Positions 20,201-26,633 of a DNA stretch of 64,000 bases are shown one piece after another (position 1 is the first letter of the stretch; every line of letters starts with the position of its first letter). The stretch covers positions 128,261-192,260 of the forward strand of contig JASLKG010000007.1 of the NCBI GenBank assembly GCA_030747695.1, read 5' to 3'. Source of the stretch: Candidatus Poseidoniaceae archaeon. GTDB lineage: Archaea > Thermoplasmatota > Poseidoniia > Poseidoniales > Poseidoniaceae. A program made the position numbers and the translations under genes. Under the pieces are notes generated by a model, which saw nothing but the letters and a program-made list of their open reading frames with translations, was not told the DNA's origin and did not search any database.

Positions 20201-20791
20201 AATGAAAGAAGTCAATCTTTCACTATTCATGCTGCAACGAATTCTACTGAGAATGAATGTACATTGAGTTTCTCTGTGGATTCTGAAAGTGATTATGAGA
20301 TCCAAACTGGATCTACTAGTATACTGGTCGCTGTCGCAAGTTTGAAGATTGAAACAACATTGATTGAACCTTATGCTGCAGTCGCAGAAGCAAACAAGGA
20401 CGGAATTATACGTATACCAGTAAGTAATAGTGGATTCTTGACAGCAACTGACGTTATTGTCTATCTAGAAGCCGCTGAGCAAACCGCCACTATATTTGAG
20501 GAAGTACAAACTACAATTTCAGTCCCTGCTGAGGGAATGGCATATGCAGAATTCGAACATGGTGAATTCGTCCCTGGTCCGCATTACTTCACTGTCAGGA
20601 TTGATGTAATAGACACACCTACGGATAATTCAGCTAGTGATTTCACTGAAGATGTTAGTATAACTTATTCCAATATGGCAGAAGAGGGAGATTCAGACTT
20701 TGTCATGGTATTCGTAGTATTACTGATTATATTGGTAATATATTCAGGATATAAGACGGTGGCTGGAAGAACAAAAGGCAGTAAGTTCTGA
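11258..20791 (+). CDS. aglB: Giant AglB/STT3 oligosaccharyltransferase fusion
   Basis: The STT3 core transfers a lipid-linked glycan to Asn in N-X-S/T sequons outside the membrane. Catalytic motifs are visible: GGSDPWYMKR with D405 (first acidic loop), ADHDSY (D520-H521), TIAE (728-731, the TIXE loop), and SWWDYGF with WWDYG at 955-959. AglB proteins are usually 700-1000 residues; this one has 3177. Residues 1 to about 360 are an extra segment with some 8-10 membrane helices before the core, whose first acidic loop normally lies near residue 50. After the usual C-terminal globular domain (to about 1395), some 1750 residues of beta-sandwich repeats follow: carboxypeptidase-regulatory/Cna-B-like units, a Gly-rich section near 1700-1765 and a NEW3-like domain near 2910-3010. 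A final membrane helix (3147-3167) and a basic tail close it. GAGGGAG precedes the ATG. The frame is continuous. Confidence 0.92.
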   Translation: MSNENGNVNAVPNAMLGWLIAPLAVLVALLADQVLCYGLEFEMDKMTPFAVTIIAAALGMAPRVLKDMEIISNSDKSISLVTLVAALTFSEIAAWHTGSNFQGLLFFVTMFGGHALDIRGRHEWNTVLIFSIVGVHTAMSAATYFAETQTAEYLYEGQIIERIQRWQEGFGFILFNTLTTMIVLGFFFAVKCRGVLTPGNDKGWFGYIKPFEGYWNKATMPLDIALLVWAASHMAVQYYYNTLSDVDVLGIWDQSGYHGYIGFWPPVLTGVVSLVCAWMCAERWYTRASVLGSMWILYIVSSLYESGHWYWENLDYSQAAWIWFGITFFIGVVIYWFSTHEKYGGWMIRDLHQPSQARVFWSNHWAGILTFTAFLVALTIRVQWYLVPSMNASGIDSWDLTGGSDPWYMKRVVDYVLAENSHLIWDADRNYPVGGINPRPPVFSWSIAIGAMLLTSLGVESGDAAWWSMLALPAIYGALTVFPMAGIAKDNFGKGAGVLAAWLIAFMPTHVQKSTWGLADHDSYVLLFLTTAFMFYLRAVNAGGDERLSRTTSPTFSGLLSAISKVMSERRSAVLNAIAAGVFFGIVALGWKGFVYGPAIIFLAYFLQVAMNMFRRKDSTILSTLNLVMLATIFMMVLPFYAHPQLDLVLDGTGLQPLLFVGGFTLAITWITTGFRDKPWLLVLGSLVASGAVFFGILYVLKTLEISNAWDVLLTGSGYFTKNKIFTTIAEASEPPRGQLFASYGPIVFVLAVVMGLLALYDGMFKKNQQNRLVLGMWVIVAAYMAWNAGRFLFNAAPAMAVMGSWGIVAIWGASGASGMARSWRKMGIRTPGERITSARKAIWRTPQFSAIFLVLIMIFSQHATYGLDAGMPSSSSAEADLDETIYHIVPDILRWNDIGFSLMDDEPYDNEQTRWYLGSFGSGFSNYGWNQAFDWLAHQDTDESFSDRPAFVSWWDYGFHALTVGEHPTVSDNFQSGIPPSGNMLLARNQDDITAMFIARLSEGDIKYAEMHTGESHLTQSFVGSLNNHLSPEQVAEFAHIATDLTKQDVIDNSFTVIKVNIQPLQKNITLAMGHPIVDGIPDTGAPELYRVYDTQIIIPCEPTDDDLDMCDGDSFRYLDDAEKIFENNIVTSSNTEYIDTHYIIGDYWYTSDLVNEFDSVATKIHRANSRLALITQLLTNSLSSEELHDLYADIIGNDVYAIQDFDGSSGETLTRNNEIRYLAVDNLLYPRGGLYSSDYSGGKPTGIFHAPAKLSGQDFATFMHESYITMRGTSTVEMDVDQFNVEMRQDVLNQQAGATTEPLQLQDVRIDHQAAFFDTMLARTYVGYGASHLGFSSNEQPGQHFRQSGTPGTMMTNAIPLPGAMMNHFVIANWYNSDVNVSGSLDDANTLVKVLKYYPGIEVGGSVEMSDDGQPLPNVRILIERDAFSGEDAEDNDAMTYWIPIGFTDADENGEWSYTVPAGRIRVSAYAGVFNDVDAKSEFRNGNYVEGLNDIAIPTNEDRQTNLITQLLGQVANMTWVGESTNNITGAQADREESFTGSYDIIVDTSGVSGTVTWTGHESFDGQAMDGTNFILRNIWSMTENYTVTTTSGSFTTEPGDSRTIQGTGEVAFDGNGTFDSQGEIAIVKEFTGTYTRTVLDGRSYTANATWTGAGSIVATWIDYDNMPDCAIVDNETQLPTFEENNETITHVACLTSDTDTYLFSGQINATGRMTADGVVQVVKSLDGETFEGAGVFEGEGIVNGTGLFTGEGTFTGPMVEPGSFYKTGLMPGTYNMIAQLPNGRDVLLPNPVEVGVTASYDLDMTMPGAIFEDMLVSDTFTNGDPTPYANTTIEVLDVLQDNVTFANIVTDSEGNFTYGPMPPGMYVWRVDVDEDGWYEIEVPFDVTDTTENVTLTLPVPTRYDLSVTLDAGASGLSMANRTLTFTNSVSTDLNPYVETATSDENGSIDIELDIGEWVISDESDENYVLWSEVEIVDSDLNMNLEYGISVWINGTVWSFDESLLTLPEYDSPLDIPSEFVEPATSVTVEARSGSILIESFATDGNYSLRLPAGKEFHVTVDSFLGGGNVLAAGMFVENASEVVDTDLYLTTTNMVQGMMWLRDAPVNSTGIRWESGVPGAEDVMIIATDETGLQWQKELDTDGNFLLQLTDGNWTLSVSNELMNVSEIEVNATDFSGLVDMVAKPDPITTTFHVFIDVNDDQSWENGTAVSPEFSLQAQDDFAITVNVTSDMYDNITGELVIDLEIGEYLVVMSPDDPSDENASAYHRYLDGAPQMILGLSESGEPVKLIIKPEYLTSGSVTMYDMTPMDNSTVWLRTTDGIDFFPLTTDENGSFSDYVPAGEYYVDINPYQTDSNTTEIFRGTLLVSGANQDISWTTEPVLSVELHLEEGLVGTNVAATRVTAISLDGLGNISLGPSDNSGNISEQLMPGNWTLSVNRTENLERWFLDEGIHNSTNEVENGTWTSELVLDKFVLVGGKIFWDLNDDDIPGVSEGVEGVNVSITGANLDENLLTDENGVWDLFVPIRDNYTVTVSKTGFDTVTYDDGSGFYPVNDTHESRDLEITAGMVAVGGNVTDKIGDIERLENATITLYPASGIIREPVIVNTTSISNGVLTWNAQVQPGNWIVIAEDSRANDDGAAIAVRLLEASVQEGATIDMEMSLGGRLIVSTTWTTWDGQVMNTSAVEGQDVEVEIDLGDGRKWYVTVDEAGQLDLNLPDGEVDLDSEFTTIQHSLSLEMEYNAGLHVDVMQATTLATELNYNRRVNSDLIVNISSVNIGSESVTGDLDNLTAVEKNDLYELIELTLNVAYEGTEINDIFTVTGEVGVAQDSADWVVEFKNETGQWVSEMEMNLGIGDDDSNQINLVDDIEVRITLPPTNTTQTYDDGHIINVRFTSDTGGMTEQSLRVHVPQQYNISISELDDRVGVADGGEKLVTIVVANGGNGDDTVGISAELDSDCDDAGWDVTPEISNITIAAGNERSQSFTIHAATNSTENECTLSFSVDSESDYEIQTGSTSILVAVASLKIETTLIEPYAAVAEANKDGIIRIPVSNSGFLTATDVIVYLEAAEQTATIFEEVQTTISVPAEGMAYAEFEHGEFVPGPHYFTVRIDVIDTPTDNSASDFTEDVSITYSNMAEEGDSDFVMVFVVLLIILVIYSGYKTVAGRTKGSKF

Positions 20792-20873
20792 ACTGAATTA
20801 TTCAGATTGCAGAATGCCATTTGAGGTTGAAATTAAAGCACAGATTGAAAACAAGTTCCAATAACCCCCCTTT

Positions 20874-22094
20874 ATGTGGGAAGAAAAGGAACTTGAAAGT
20901 GTTGAGTTTATTCCGGAACCCACAGATTCGAGAATCGTTTCAGCTGCTGATCCAAATACTGTAGGGCATCAAGAAAGTTGGCGAAGTGAAGTATTGGGAT
21001 GGGCACCAGAGCCGGTTCCAGTAATTCCACGGAGAGATTTAACTTCACAGCGCATAGTAAATGTAGGCGTTTTTCTTATTGTTTTGCTGATATTATGGGG
21101 TGCATGGAGATCACAATATCTAATTTCAGATTTACCACCTCCAACATCGGAATGGGCATTTGAGGATTCAGGAATTCGCGATTTACAGGAATTAGGCTTT
21201 GATGGAACCGGCGTTAGACTATGTATGGTAGATACCGGAATTGATGCAGAACATCCCGATTTGCAGAATTTAGATTTAGTTTACAAGGATTTCATTACAG
21301 GTGATTCTATGATTAGAGATCATGGCACTCTAGGGCATGGGACAATGATGGCAGGCATTGTTGCTGGAGATGGTGTAATTGATGGCATAGCTCCAGGAAT
21401 CACACTTGGTATGGCTGCAGCCCTAGGTCCAGATTCCGATGGAGAAAATAGTGCAAATGAACAACGTGTTGCAAATGCAATAAGATGGTGTTGGGAGCAA
21501 TTTGATGCAGATATCATTTCATTATCATTAGGCGGAGAAACCAATCCAAACGCCACAAGAGAAGGCCCAACTACTAATGCAGTAAAATTGGCAATAGCTA
21601 ATGGAGTCTATGTCGTTGCAGCAGCGGGAAATGATGGAGGGCCAGATGATGACGGCATGGTTGCAACCCCTTCAAATGTTAAAGAAGTAATTTCCGTAGG
21701 CGCCCTTAACAAAGAAGGGAATATTTGGGATGGTTCATCTATCGGTAGCACTGTTGGTTCAGATGGAACAAACCGTACAGATCCTCACTTAAAGCCAGAA
21801 ATCTCAGCACCTGGTGTTAACATTATATCAACAGGTCCGAGCAATACATATTATTCCTCTACAGGCACATCCGACTCAACAGTTTTTGTCGCAGGTGCTC
21901 TTGCATTGATATTGCAAGCAGAACCTTCACTCGCAGATAATCCGAATAGTAGTTGTATGGAATTAGTGAAACTAGCATTAAGAGATTCAGCGAACCCATT
22001 GGTAGATGATATTGAACATAATCAGAAGTGGGGTTATGGCGCACTTGATGGCAATGGATGGTTGTTGGAAATACGGCAATCTGGAACTTGTTAG
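20874..22094 (+). CDS. Membrane-anchored subtilisin-family serine protease (S8)
   Basis: The 406-residue protein has a cytoplasmic N-terminal region of about 60 residues and one signal anchor (VNVGVFLIVLLILWGAW, 62-78). The S8 catalytic domain is thus placed outside the cell. The triad is intact: D120 (CMVDTGIDAEHPD), H155 (GHGTMMAGIVAGDG) and S333 (STGTSDSTVFVAGALAL), with oxyanion Asn253 (AAAGNDGG). The serine motif GTSDSTVFVAG deviates from the usual GTSMAAPHVAG, and no propeptide is apparent. The start is only 82 nt downstream of aglB on the same strand and has no ribosome-binding sequence, so the mRNA may be nearly leaderless. It could process surface proteins or degrade external protein. 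Confidence 0.9.
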   Translation: MWEEKELESVEFIPEPTDSRIVSAADPNTVGHQESWRSEVLGWAPEPVPVIPRRDLTSQRIVNVGVFLIVLLILWGAWRSQYLISDLPPPTSEWAFEDSGIRDLQELGFDGTGVRLCMVDTGIDAEHPDLQNLDLVYKDFITGDSMIRDHGTLGHGTMMAGIVAGDGVIDGIAPGITLGMAAALGPDSDGENSANEQRVANAIRWCWEQFDADIISLSLGGETNPNATREGPTTNAVKLAIANGVYVVAAAGNDGGPDDDGMVATPSNVKEVISVGALNKEGNIWDGSSIGSTVGSDGTNRTDPHLKPEISAPGVNIISTGPSNTYYSSTGTSDSTVFVAGALALILQAEPSLADNPNSSCMELVKLALRDSANPLVDDIEHNQKWGYGALDGNGWLLEIRQSGTC

Positions 22095-22152
22095 GACTAA
22101 TCGATTAACCAAGAAGCATTAACCTTCTTAATAAAGTGATATTTATGGCCTT

Positions 22153-22214
22153 ATTTGATACTTTGATATTTTATTGCTACAAAAAATATGATATTTTTAG
22201 ACATATTTGATACT
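22153..22214 (+). promoter_or_regulatory. AT-rich upstream region with direct repeat and palindrome
   Basis: The 190-bp gap before the beta-helix protein gene holds ATTTGATACT twice (22153-22162 and 22205-22214). Between them lies a 17-nt palindrome, AAAAATAT-G-ATATTTTT (22182-22198). The layout looks like an operator or promoter-proximal control site. No regulator can be assigned from sequence; the STAND regulator gene downstream at 26634 is one possible candidate. Confidence 0.35.
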
Positions 22215-22284
22215 ATTAGGTTGGCAAAACTACCAATCCATTAAGTCGGTGTGGTTACTGGGTCAAGGATAGAGGGGCGTATTT

Positions 22285-25200
22285 ATGGCCAAAACCAACC
22301 AAAGAAAAAGTATAGGATTAGTAACAATAATGCTATTTTCATTATTTGCAAGTATGACTGTAGTTCCATCAGTAAGTGCTGTTAATGAGACAAAATCTGG
22401 AACTATTACTGGCACAGAGACCTGGACTGGCAATATGAATCTTGAGGGTGACATTCTTGTAGCAGGTGGTGCGAAATTGGTTATTAATGCTGGAACAACA
22501 ATCAATGTCCCGGCAAACCGCAGTATTACTATCCAAGGCGCAATTTGTGCTGGCGATTCATCTTGTGGTGCTTCACAAGCAAGTACTGGGTCTCCAGTGA
22601 GATTTCTTTGGGGTACTCCAGGTGCAGGTACAGATTTAAACCAATCAAGATGTTATGTTCAGGCAACATCGTATAATCCAGATGCGGCATGTGCTTCTGG
22701 AATTTACTTGGATTCAACAATAGATCAGTCTTTGACCAAATTAAATCATGTAACAATAGATGGAGCTTATGGCATACCTGTTGCAATTTCTCAGAGTCAG
22801 ATTAAGTATGGTGCATTAGTATTTGATGGTGCTTCATTGGAAGTAAATGCTCTAACATTTGTCGATATTAATACAACCAATGTTCTCGCAATTAATGGTG
22901 CTTCACCATCAATTGATGGTAGCACTTTTGTCGTTGGTGCTGACGGGCAAGGGTATCAAGGTGCAGCAATACAGGCTTATGGTGCTGGTGCGGGTTTGGT
23001 AAAAATGCAAGTTACCAATTCAGCGTTCACCGGTAATGAAGCGGATTGTGGTACTCAGGGAGGTGGAAGATCGGCAATTTATTTGGAAGATTCTTTCGTA
23101 AATATGGACACATTGTCAATCACTCAAAATTCATATGGTGCATTTTTGAGGTCGAGTAGTGGTTCATTAACTAATTCTACTGTTAATGTTAAGTGTAATG
23201 CTATTGATACTAATTCACACCTTACAACTAATGATTTTAATCACACATTTGTTATTTCAAATAACGCCCTAACCACAGAAGAAGGTGCTGGAGTAACAGC
23301 TTATGACGGGGCAATTGTAGTCGCAGAAAACAATCAAATTTCTGGCGCATCAGGGGGATCAGGATTTGGAATAAGATCCTCTGAAGTGACAATTAATAAC
23401 AATATCATTGGTCCAATAGAAGGATATAATGGACTTTGGATTTATGGTGAATCTGATGTAATTGCAGAAAATAATACAATTATGAATACTGCTAAAGAAC
23501 CAGTTCTCCTTGGTGAATATCACTTTAAGGATCAGGGATGGAATGTCCCTGCACCAACCAAGTCAAGGCTTTACTTTGCAAACAATATAATTGAAAATAA
23601 CACTGGAACTTGTAATTCAGATTACATGTATGGTGGCGATTTCCTTTGCCCTGCGTTCCATGTCTTCATGTCATCTGCTACATTTGTTGATAATACTGTG
23701 ACAAACAGTGCTGGAGATGGTTTCCTCATTAAGGGCGGTATTGTCCATGCTAGAGGTAACACTATGGAAGTAGGACAGTTTGCTGCTAACATAACACACT
23801 TCGATGATAATTATGGAAACAAATATGGTTCAATTGCATATTTTGCAGACAACACTTACACTAATGCTACACAAATTTACAATGTATCTGAATCACGTGT
23901 TTCAGTACAGTCAGAATTTATGCCTGCACCAGGAGGGGGGTACCCTTACCCTGTAATGCTAAGTTGGTTATCAGCTGACTGTGAAGTTGGAAATTTGGAC
24001 GAATGTCTGCAGGTTCCACCAACAGGTGTTTGGCCTCCGAGGGATATGCCACTATCAATGGAAGTCAATGAGGCAGCCACAGTTTTTGCATTTGCTGATG
24101 TAGTTAATTTCGACACATCAAAGATTTATGTCCAGAACCAAAACCAAGGATGGAATGTGCAGGTAGAAAAGGGTGAGTTAGTACGTTATCAAGTCAAGTC
24201 TGATAATTCCCAAGTTGCAGATGCGGATGTCGTAATCATGGACGCTGCAGGTAAGCCACTGTATAATATGACTACAGATCCATATGGATATACTCCCTGG
24301 ATTACATTAGCTAGCGACTTCCATATTGACACAAGTTGGGACCATGATGTTACTGATACTAATGAAAATTCATGCAACGATCGAATAGATAATGACGGAG
24401 ACACCCTCACAGATGGTGAAGATTCCGATTGCCAGAATGGAAATCGTGAATTGCCAGTGTACATGGTGAAGGCGGGCAAATTCGGGAAGGGTTCTTCAGA
24501 ACATCAATTCATATTGACAGGTATGGTAGATGAAGTAATCAATTTAGCAAATATTGGCCCATCAGTTTCACTTGATCAGCCTGATGGCTTTTCCTTCGCA
24601 AGAACCATCACCCTGACGGGAACTGCCCATGATGGCATTGTAGGGCCGTACTTCAATGACTACGATTCTTATCTTTCTCAGTACGGGACGGTAACTCGTG
24701 TAGAAGTGCAACCACACGGGAGTCAAGATTGGTATTTAGCAACAGACACTTCAGGGGCAAATGGTGTTGTAAATATGACGAATTGGCCATTTAAGTCATG
24801 GTCGTTTGACTGGGATATGTCTAACCACTTCGAAGAAGATATTACTTTCAGAGTAAGATCATTTGATGGTGTTGATGAATCTATTACATCATCACGAGTA
24901 TTCAAATTGAACATTAATCCTCCTACAATTAACCTCGAAACACCTCTTGATGGTTCAACGCATTCTGGTAGTTCAGTCTTGTTTAGTGGTACAGCTGCTG
25001 ACGATTATTCTGGAGTTCAGGGTAGTGACATACAAGATATCTGGTTTTCAGTAGTAGGTCCTTCAAATTATTCAGCCAACTATCCAGCAAATAGTGGCGG
25101 AGGTACTGCCTGGTCTGATTCTTGGGAATTCTCAGCATTACCTACTGGGTCATATACATTTACAGTATGGGCTAGTGATTCAAATTATTGTACACAGACA

Positions 25201-26580
25201 GTTGATATCTGCGAATCAGATACAATTACTTTGTTCATAGATAATGATAACCAACGTCCTTTCGTACAAGTTGAATCTCCATTGCCAATGGAGGTTGTCA
25301 GAGCAGCCGAAGACACACTAATCAGCGGCGTGGCAAGAGATAATGATGGCGCAGTAACACGTGTTGAAATTTCAGTTTGGGATTTAGCTGGCGGTTTTGA
25401 ATTAAATACTGGTCCTGACCCAATTACTTCTTTCCTACCAAATGGTTATTGGGAAACATATTGGGATACAAGTAAATTAATCCATGATCAACAATATGAA
25501 ATCTATGTGAAATCTTATGATGGCGAAGATTATTCCGATGAAGAGATAGTTAGAATAAAAATCGATAACCCGACAAATGCAGATAATATTGCTCCAATCT
25601 TCACACCTGTCACAGAAGATGGAGAAAATTGGCCTGAGACAATCATCATATTCTGTGATGAAAATTCAAACAATCAGGATCGTTGTAACGAGGGTGCTTC
25701 AGTTGATTTGACAGATTTCTTCTATGATCCAGATGACCCTACTTATGCCGGTTTGCAATGTTACCCATTCAACGATCCTTTGACTGCGCTCGATGATGTT
25801 CATTTCCAGAGAATAACAATGAGTAATTCATATCATGTAGCAAACTATAATCCAGTAGATTGGACAGGCTCTTTGTCAGAAGAAATAACTGAATGGTCCC
25901 TAACAAATGTTATATTTACATGCCGCGATGCATATGATTCAATTGCAATTTCATTTAGCATTAACTTCATTGTAAAGGGTGTATCTTTTTCTGTTGAGCG
26001 TGTCGATGAAGGAAATGTAATATTTGGAAAGCCATCTGAATGGCAAGGAACAGGTCTACCGGGAAGTACAGTCTTTGCAAGAAATGTAGCAGGAAGTACG
26101 ATGGTTAATTCTACTGTAGTTATGCAAGATGGCACTTGGAGTATGCTGATAAGTTCAGCACAGTTGCCAACAGAGGGCAATAACGAAATTTTCTTTGTAC
26201 AGGATGATCAAAAGATTGGTCATCCCGATGAAGGAGACTCACCTATATTGATAAGAAGTGGAGAGCCGATTTCCGAAGGCCTTGCTACATGGATTTGGAT
26301 CCTAATCGCTGTTGTTGCTATTGTAGCTTTATTAGGAGTAGGTGCTTTCTTCTTCCTTGAATTTGAGGAGGAAGAATACATTGAAGATGAAGAGGCAGAA
26401 CTCGCTGCACAGAAAGAAGAAGACCCATATGCATGGGCAAAAGCGAGAGCAGCAGAACAAGCTGTAGCCGCTGTACAGGCGCCAGTTCCAGTTGAACAGT
26501 CACAGCATCCAGGTTGGATTTGGGATGCACAATCTAATCAGTGGATTCCAGATCCAAATTACCAACCTCCCCAGCAGTGA
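22285..26580 (+). CDS. Giant right-handed beta-helix surface protein with TM anchor and Trp-containing tail
   Basis: The 1431-residue protein starts with a signal peptide (KSIGLVTIMLFSLFASMTVVPSVSA). A parallel beta-helix of the pectate-lyase/polymer-forming type follows (about 40-560), with steps such as FANNIIENNTGTC and VIAENNTIMNTA. At about 695-717 lies NSCNDRIDNDGDTLTDGEDSDC, the MopE-like Cys/Asp metal-binding motif. Three or four Ig-like beta domains follow (about 755-1090), then a cysteine-containing region. One membrane helix (about 1334-1357) precedes an acidic, Ala/Glu-rich cytoplasmic tail of about 70 residues ending GWIWDAQSNQWIPDPNY. GAGGGGCG precedes the ATG. It is probably a cell-surface adhesin or glycan-binding protein; no enzymatic residues can be assigned. 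Confidence 0.78.
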   Translation: MAKTNQRKSIGLVTIMLFSLFASMTVVPSVSAVNETKSGTITGTETWTGNMNLEGDILVAGGAKLVINAGTTINVPANRSITIQGAICAGDSSCGASQASTGSPVRFLWGTPGAGTDLNQSRCYVQATSYNPDAACASGIYLDSTIDQSLTKLNHVTIDGAYGIPVAISQSQIKYGALVFDGASLEVNALTFVDINTTNVLAINGASPSIDGSTFVVGADGQGYQGAAIQAYGAGAGLVKMQVTNSAFTGNEADCGTQGGGRSAIYLEDSFVNMDTLSITQNSYGAFLRSSSGSLTNSTVNVKCNAIDTNSHLTTNDFNHTFVISNNALTTEEGAGVTAYDGAIVVAENNQISGASGGSGFGIRSSEVTINNNIIGPIEGYNGLWIYGESDVIAENNTIMNTAKEPVLLGEYHFKDQGWNVPAPTKSRLYFANNIIENNTGTCNSDYMYGGDFLCPAFHVFMSSATFVDNTVTNSAGDGFLIKGGIVHARGNTMEVGQFAANITHFDDNYGNKYGSIAYFADNTYTNATQIYNVSESRVSVQSEFMPAPGGGYPYPVMLSWLSADCEVGNLDECLQVPPTGVWPPRDMPLSMEVNEAATVFAFADVVNFDTSKIYVQNQNQGWNVQVEKGELVRYQVKSDNSQVADADVVIMDAAGKPLYNMTTDPYGYTPWITLASDFHIDTSWDHDVTDTNENSCNDRIDNDGDTLTDGEDSDCQNGNRELPVYMVKAGKFGKGSSEHQFILTGMVDEVINLANIGPSVSLDQPDGFSFARTITLTGTAHDGIVGPYFNDYDSYLSQYGTVTRVEVQPHGSQDWYLATDTSGANGVVNMTNWPFKSWSFDWDMSNHFEEDITFRVRSFDGVDESITSSRVFKLNINPPTINLETPLDGSTHSGSSVLFSGTAADDYSGVQGSDIQDIWFSVVGPSNYSANYPANSGGGTAWSDSWEFSALPTGSYTFTVWASDSNYCTQTVDICESDTITLFIDNDNQRPFVQVESPLPMEVVRAAEDTLISGVARDNDGAVTRVEISVWDLAGGFELNTGPDPITSFLPNGYWETYWDTSKLIHDQQYEIYVKSYDGEDYSDEEIVRIKIDNPTNADNIAPIFTPVTEDGENWPETIIIFCDENSNNQDRCNEGASVDLTDFFYDPDDPTYAGLQCYPFNDPLTALDDVHFQRITMSNSYHVANYNPVDWTGSLSEEITEWSLTNVIFTCRDAYDSIAISFSINFIVKGVSFSVERVDEGNVIFGKPSEWQGTGLPGSTVFARNVAGSTMVNSTVVMQDGTWSMLISSAQLPTEGNNEIFFVQDDQKIGHPDEGDSPILIRSGEPISEGLATWIWILIAVVAIVALLGVGAFFFLEFEEEEYIEDEEAELAAQKEEDPYAWAKARAAEQAVAAVQAPVPVEQSQHPGWIWDAQSNQWIPDPNYQPPQQ

Positions 26581-26633
26581 GAACTGAACAAGGAGTAGTA
26601 AGAATATAAGAGGACCAAAGAAGAGGTTGAGTT

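Noticed and set aside
20793-20805. Palindrome CTGAAT-T-ATTCAG just after the aglB stop
   Set aside because: Too short and without a U-tract to call a terminator; may be chance.
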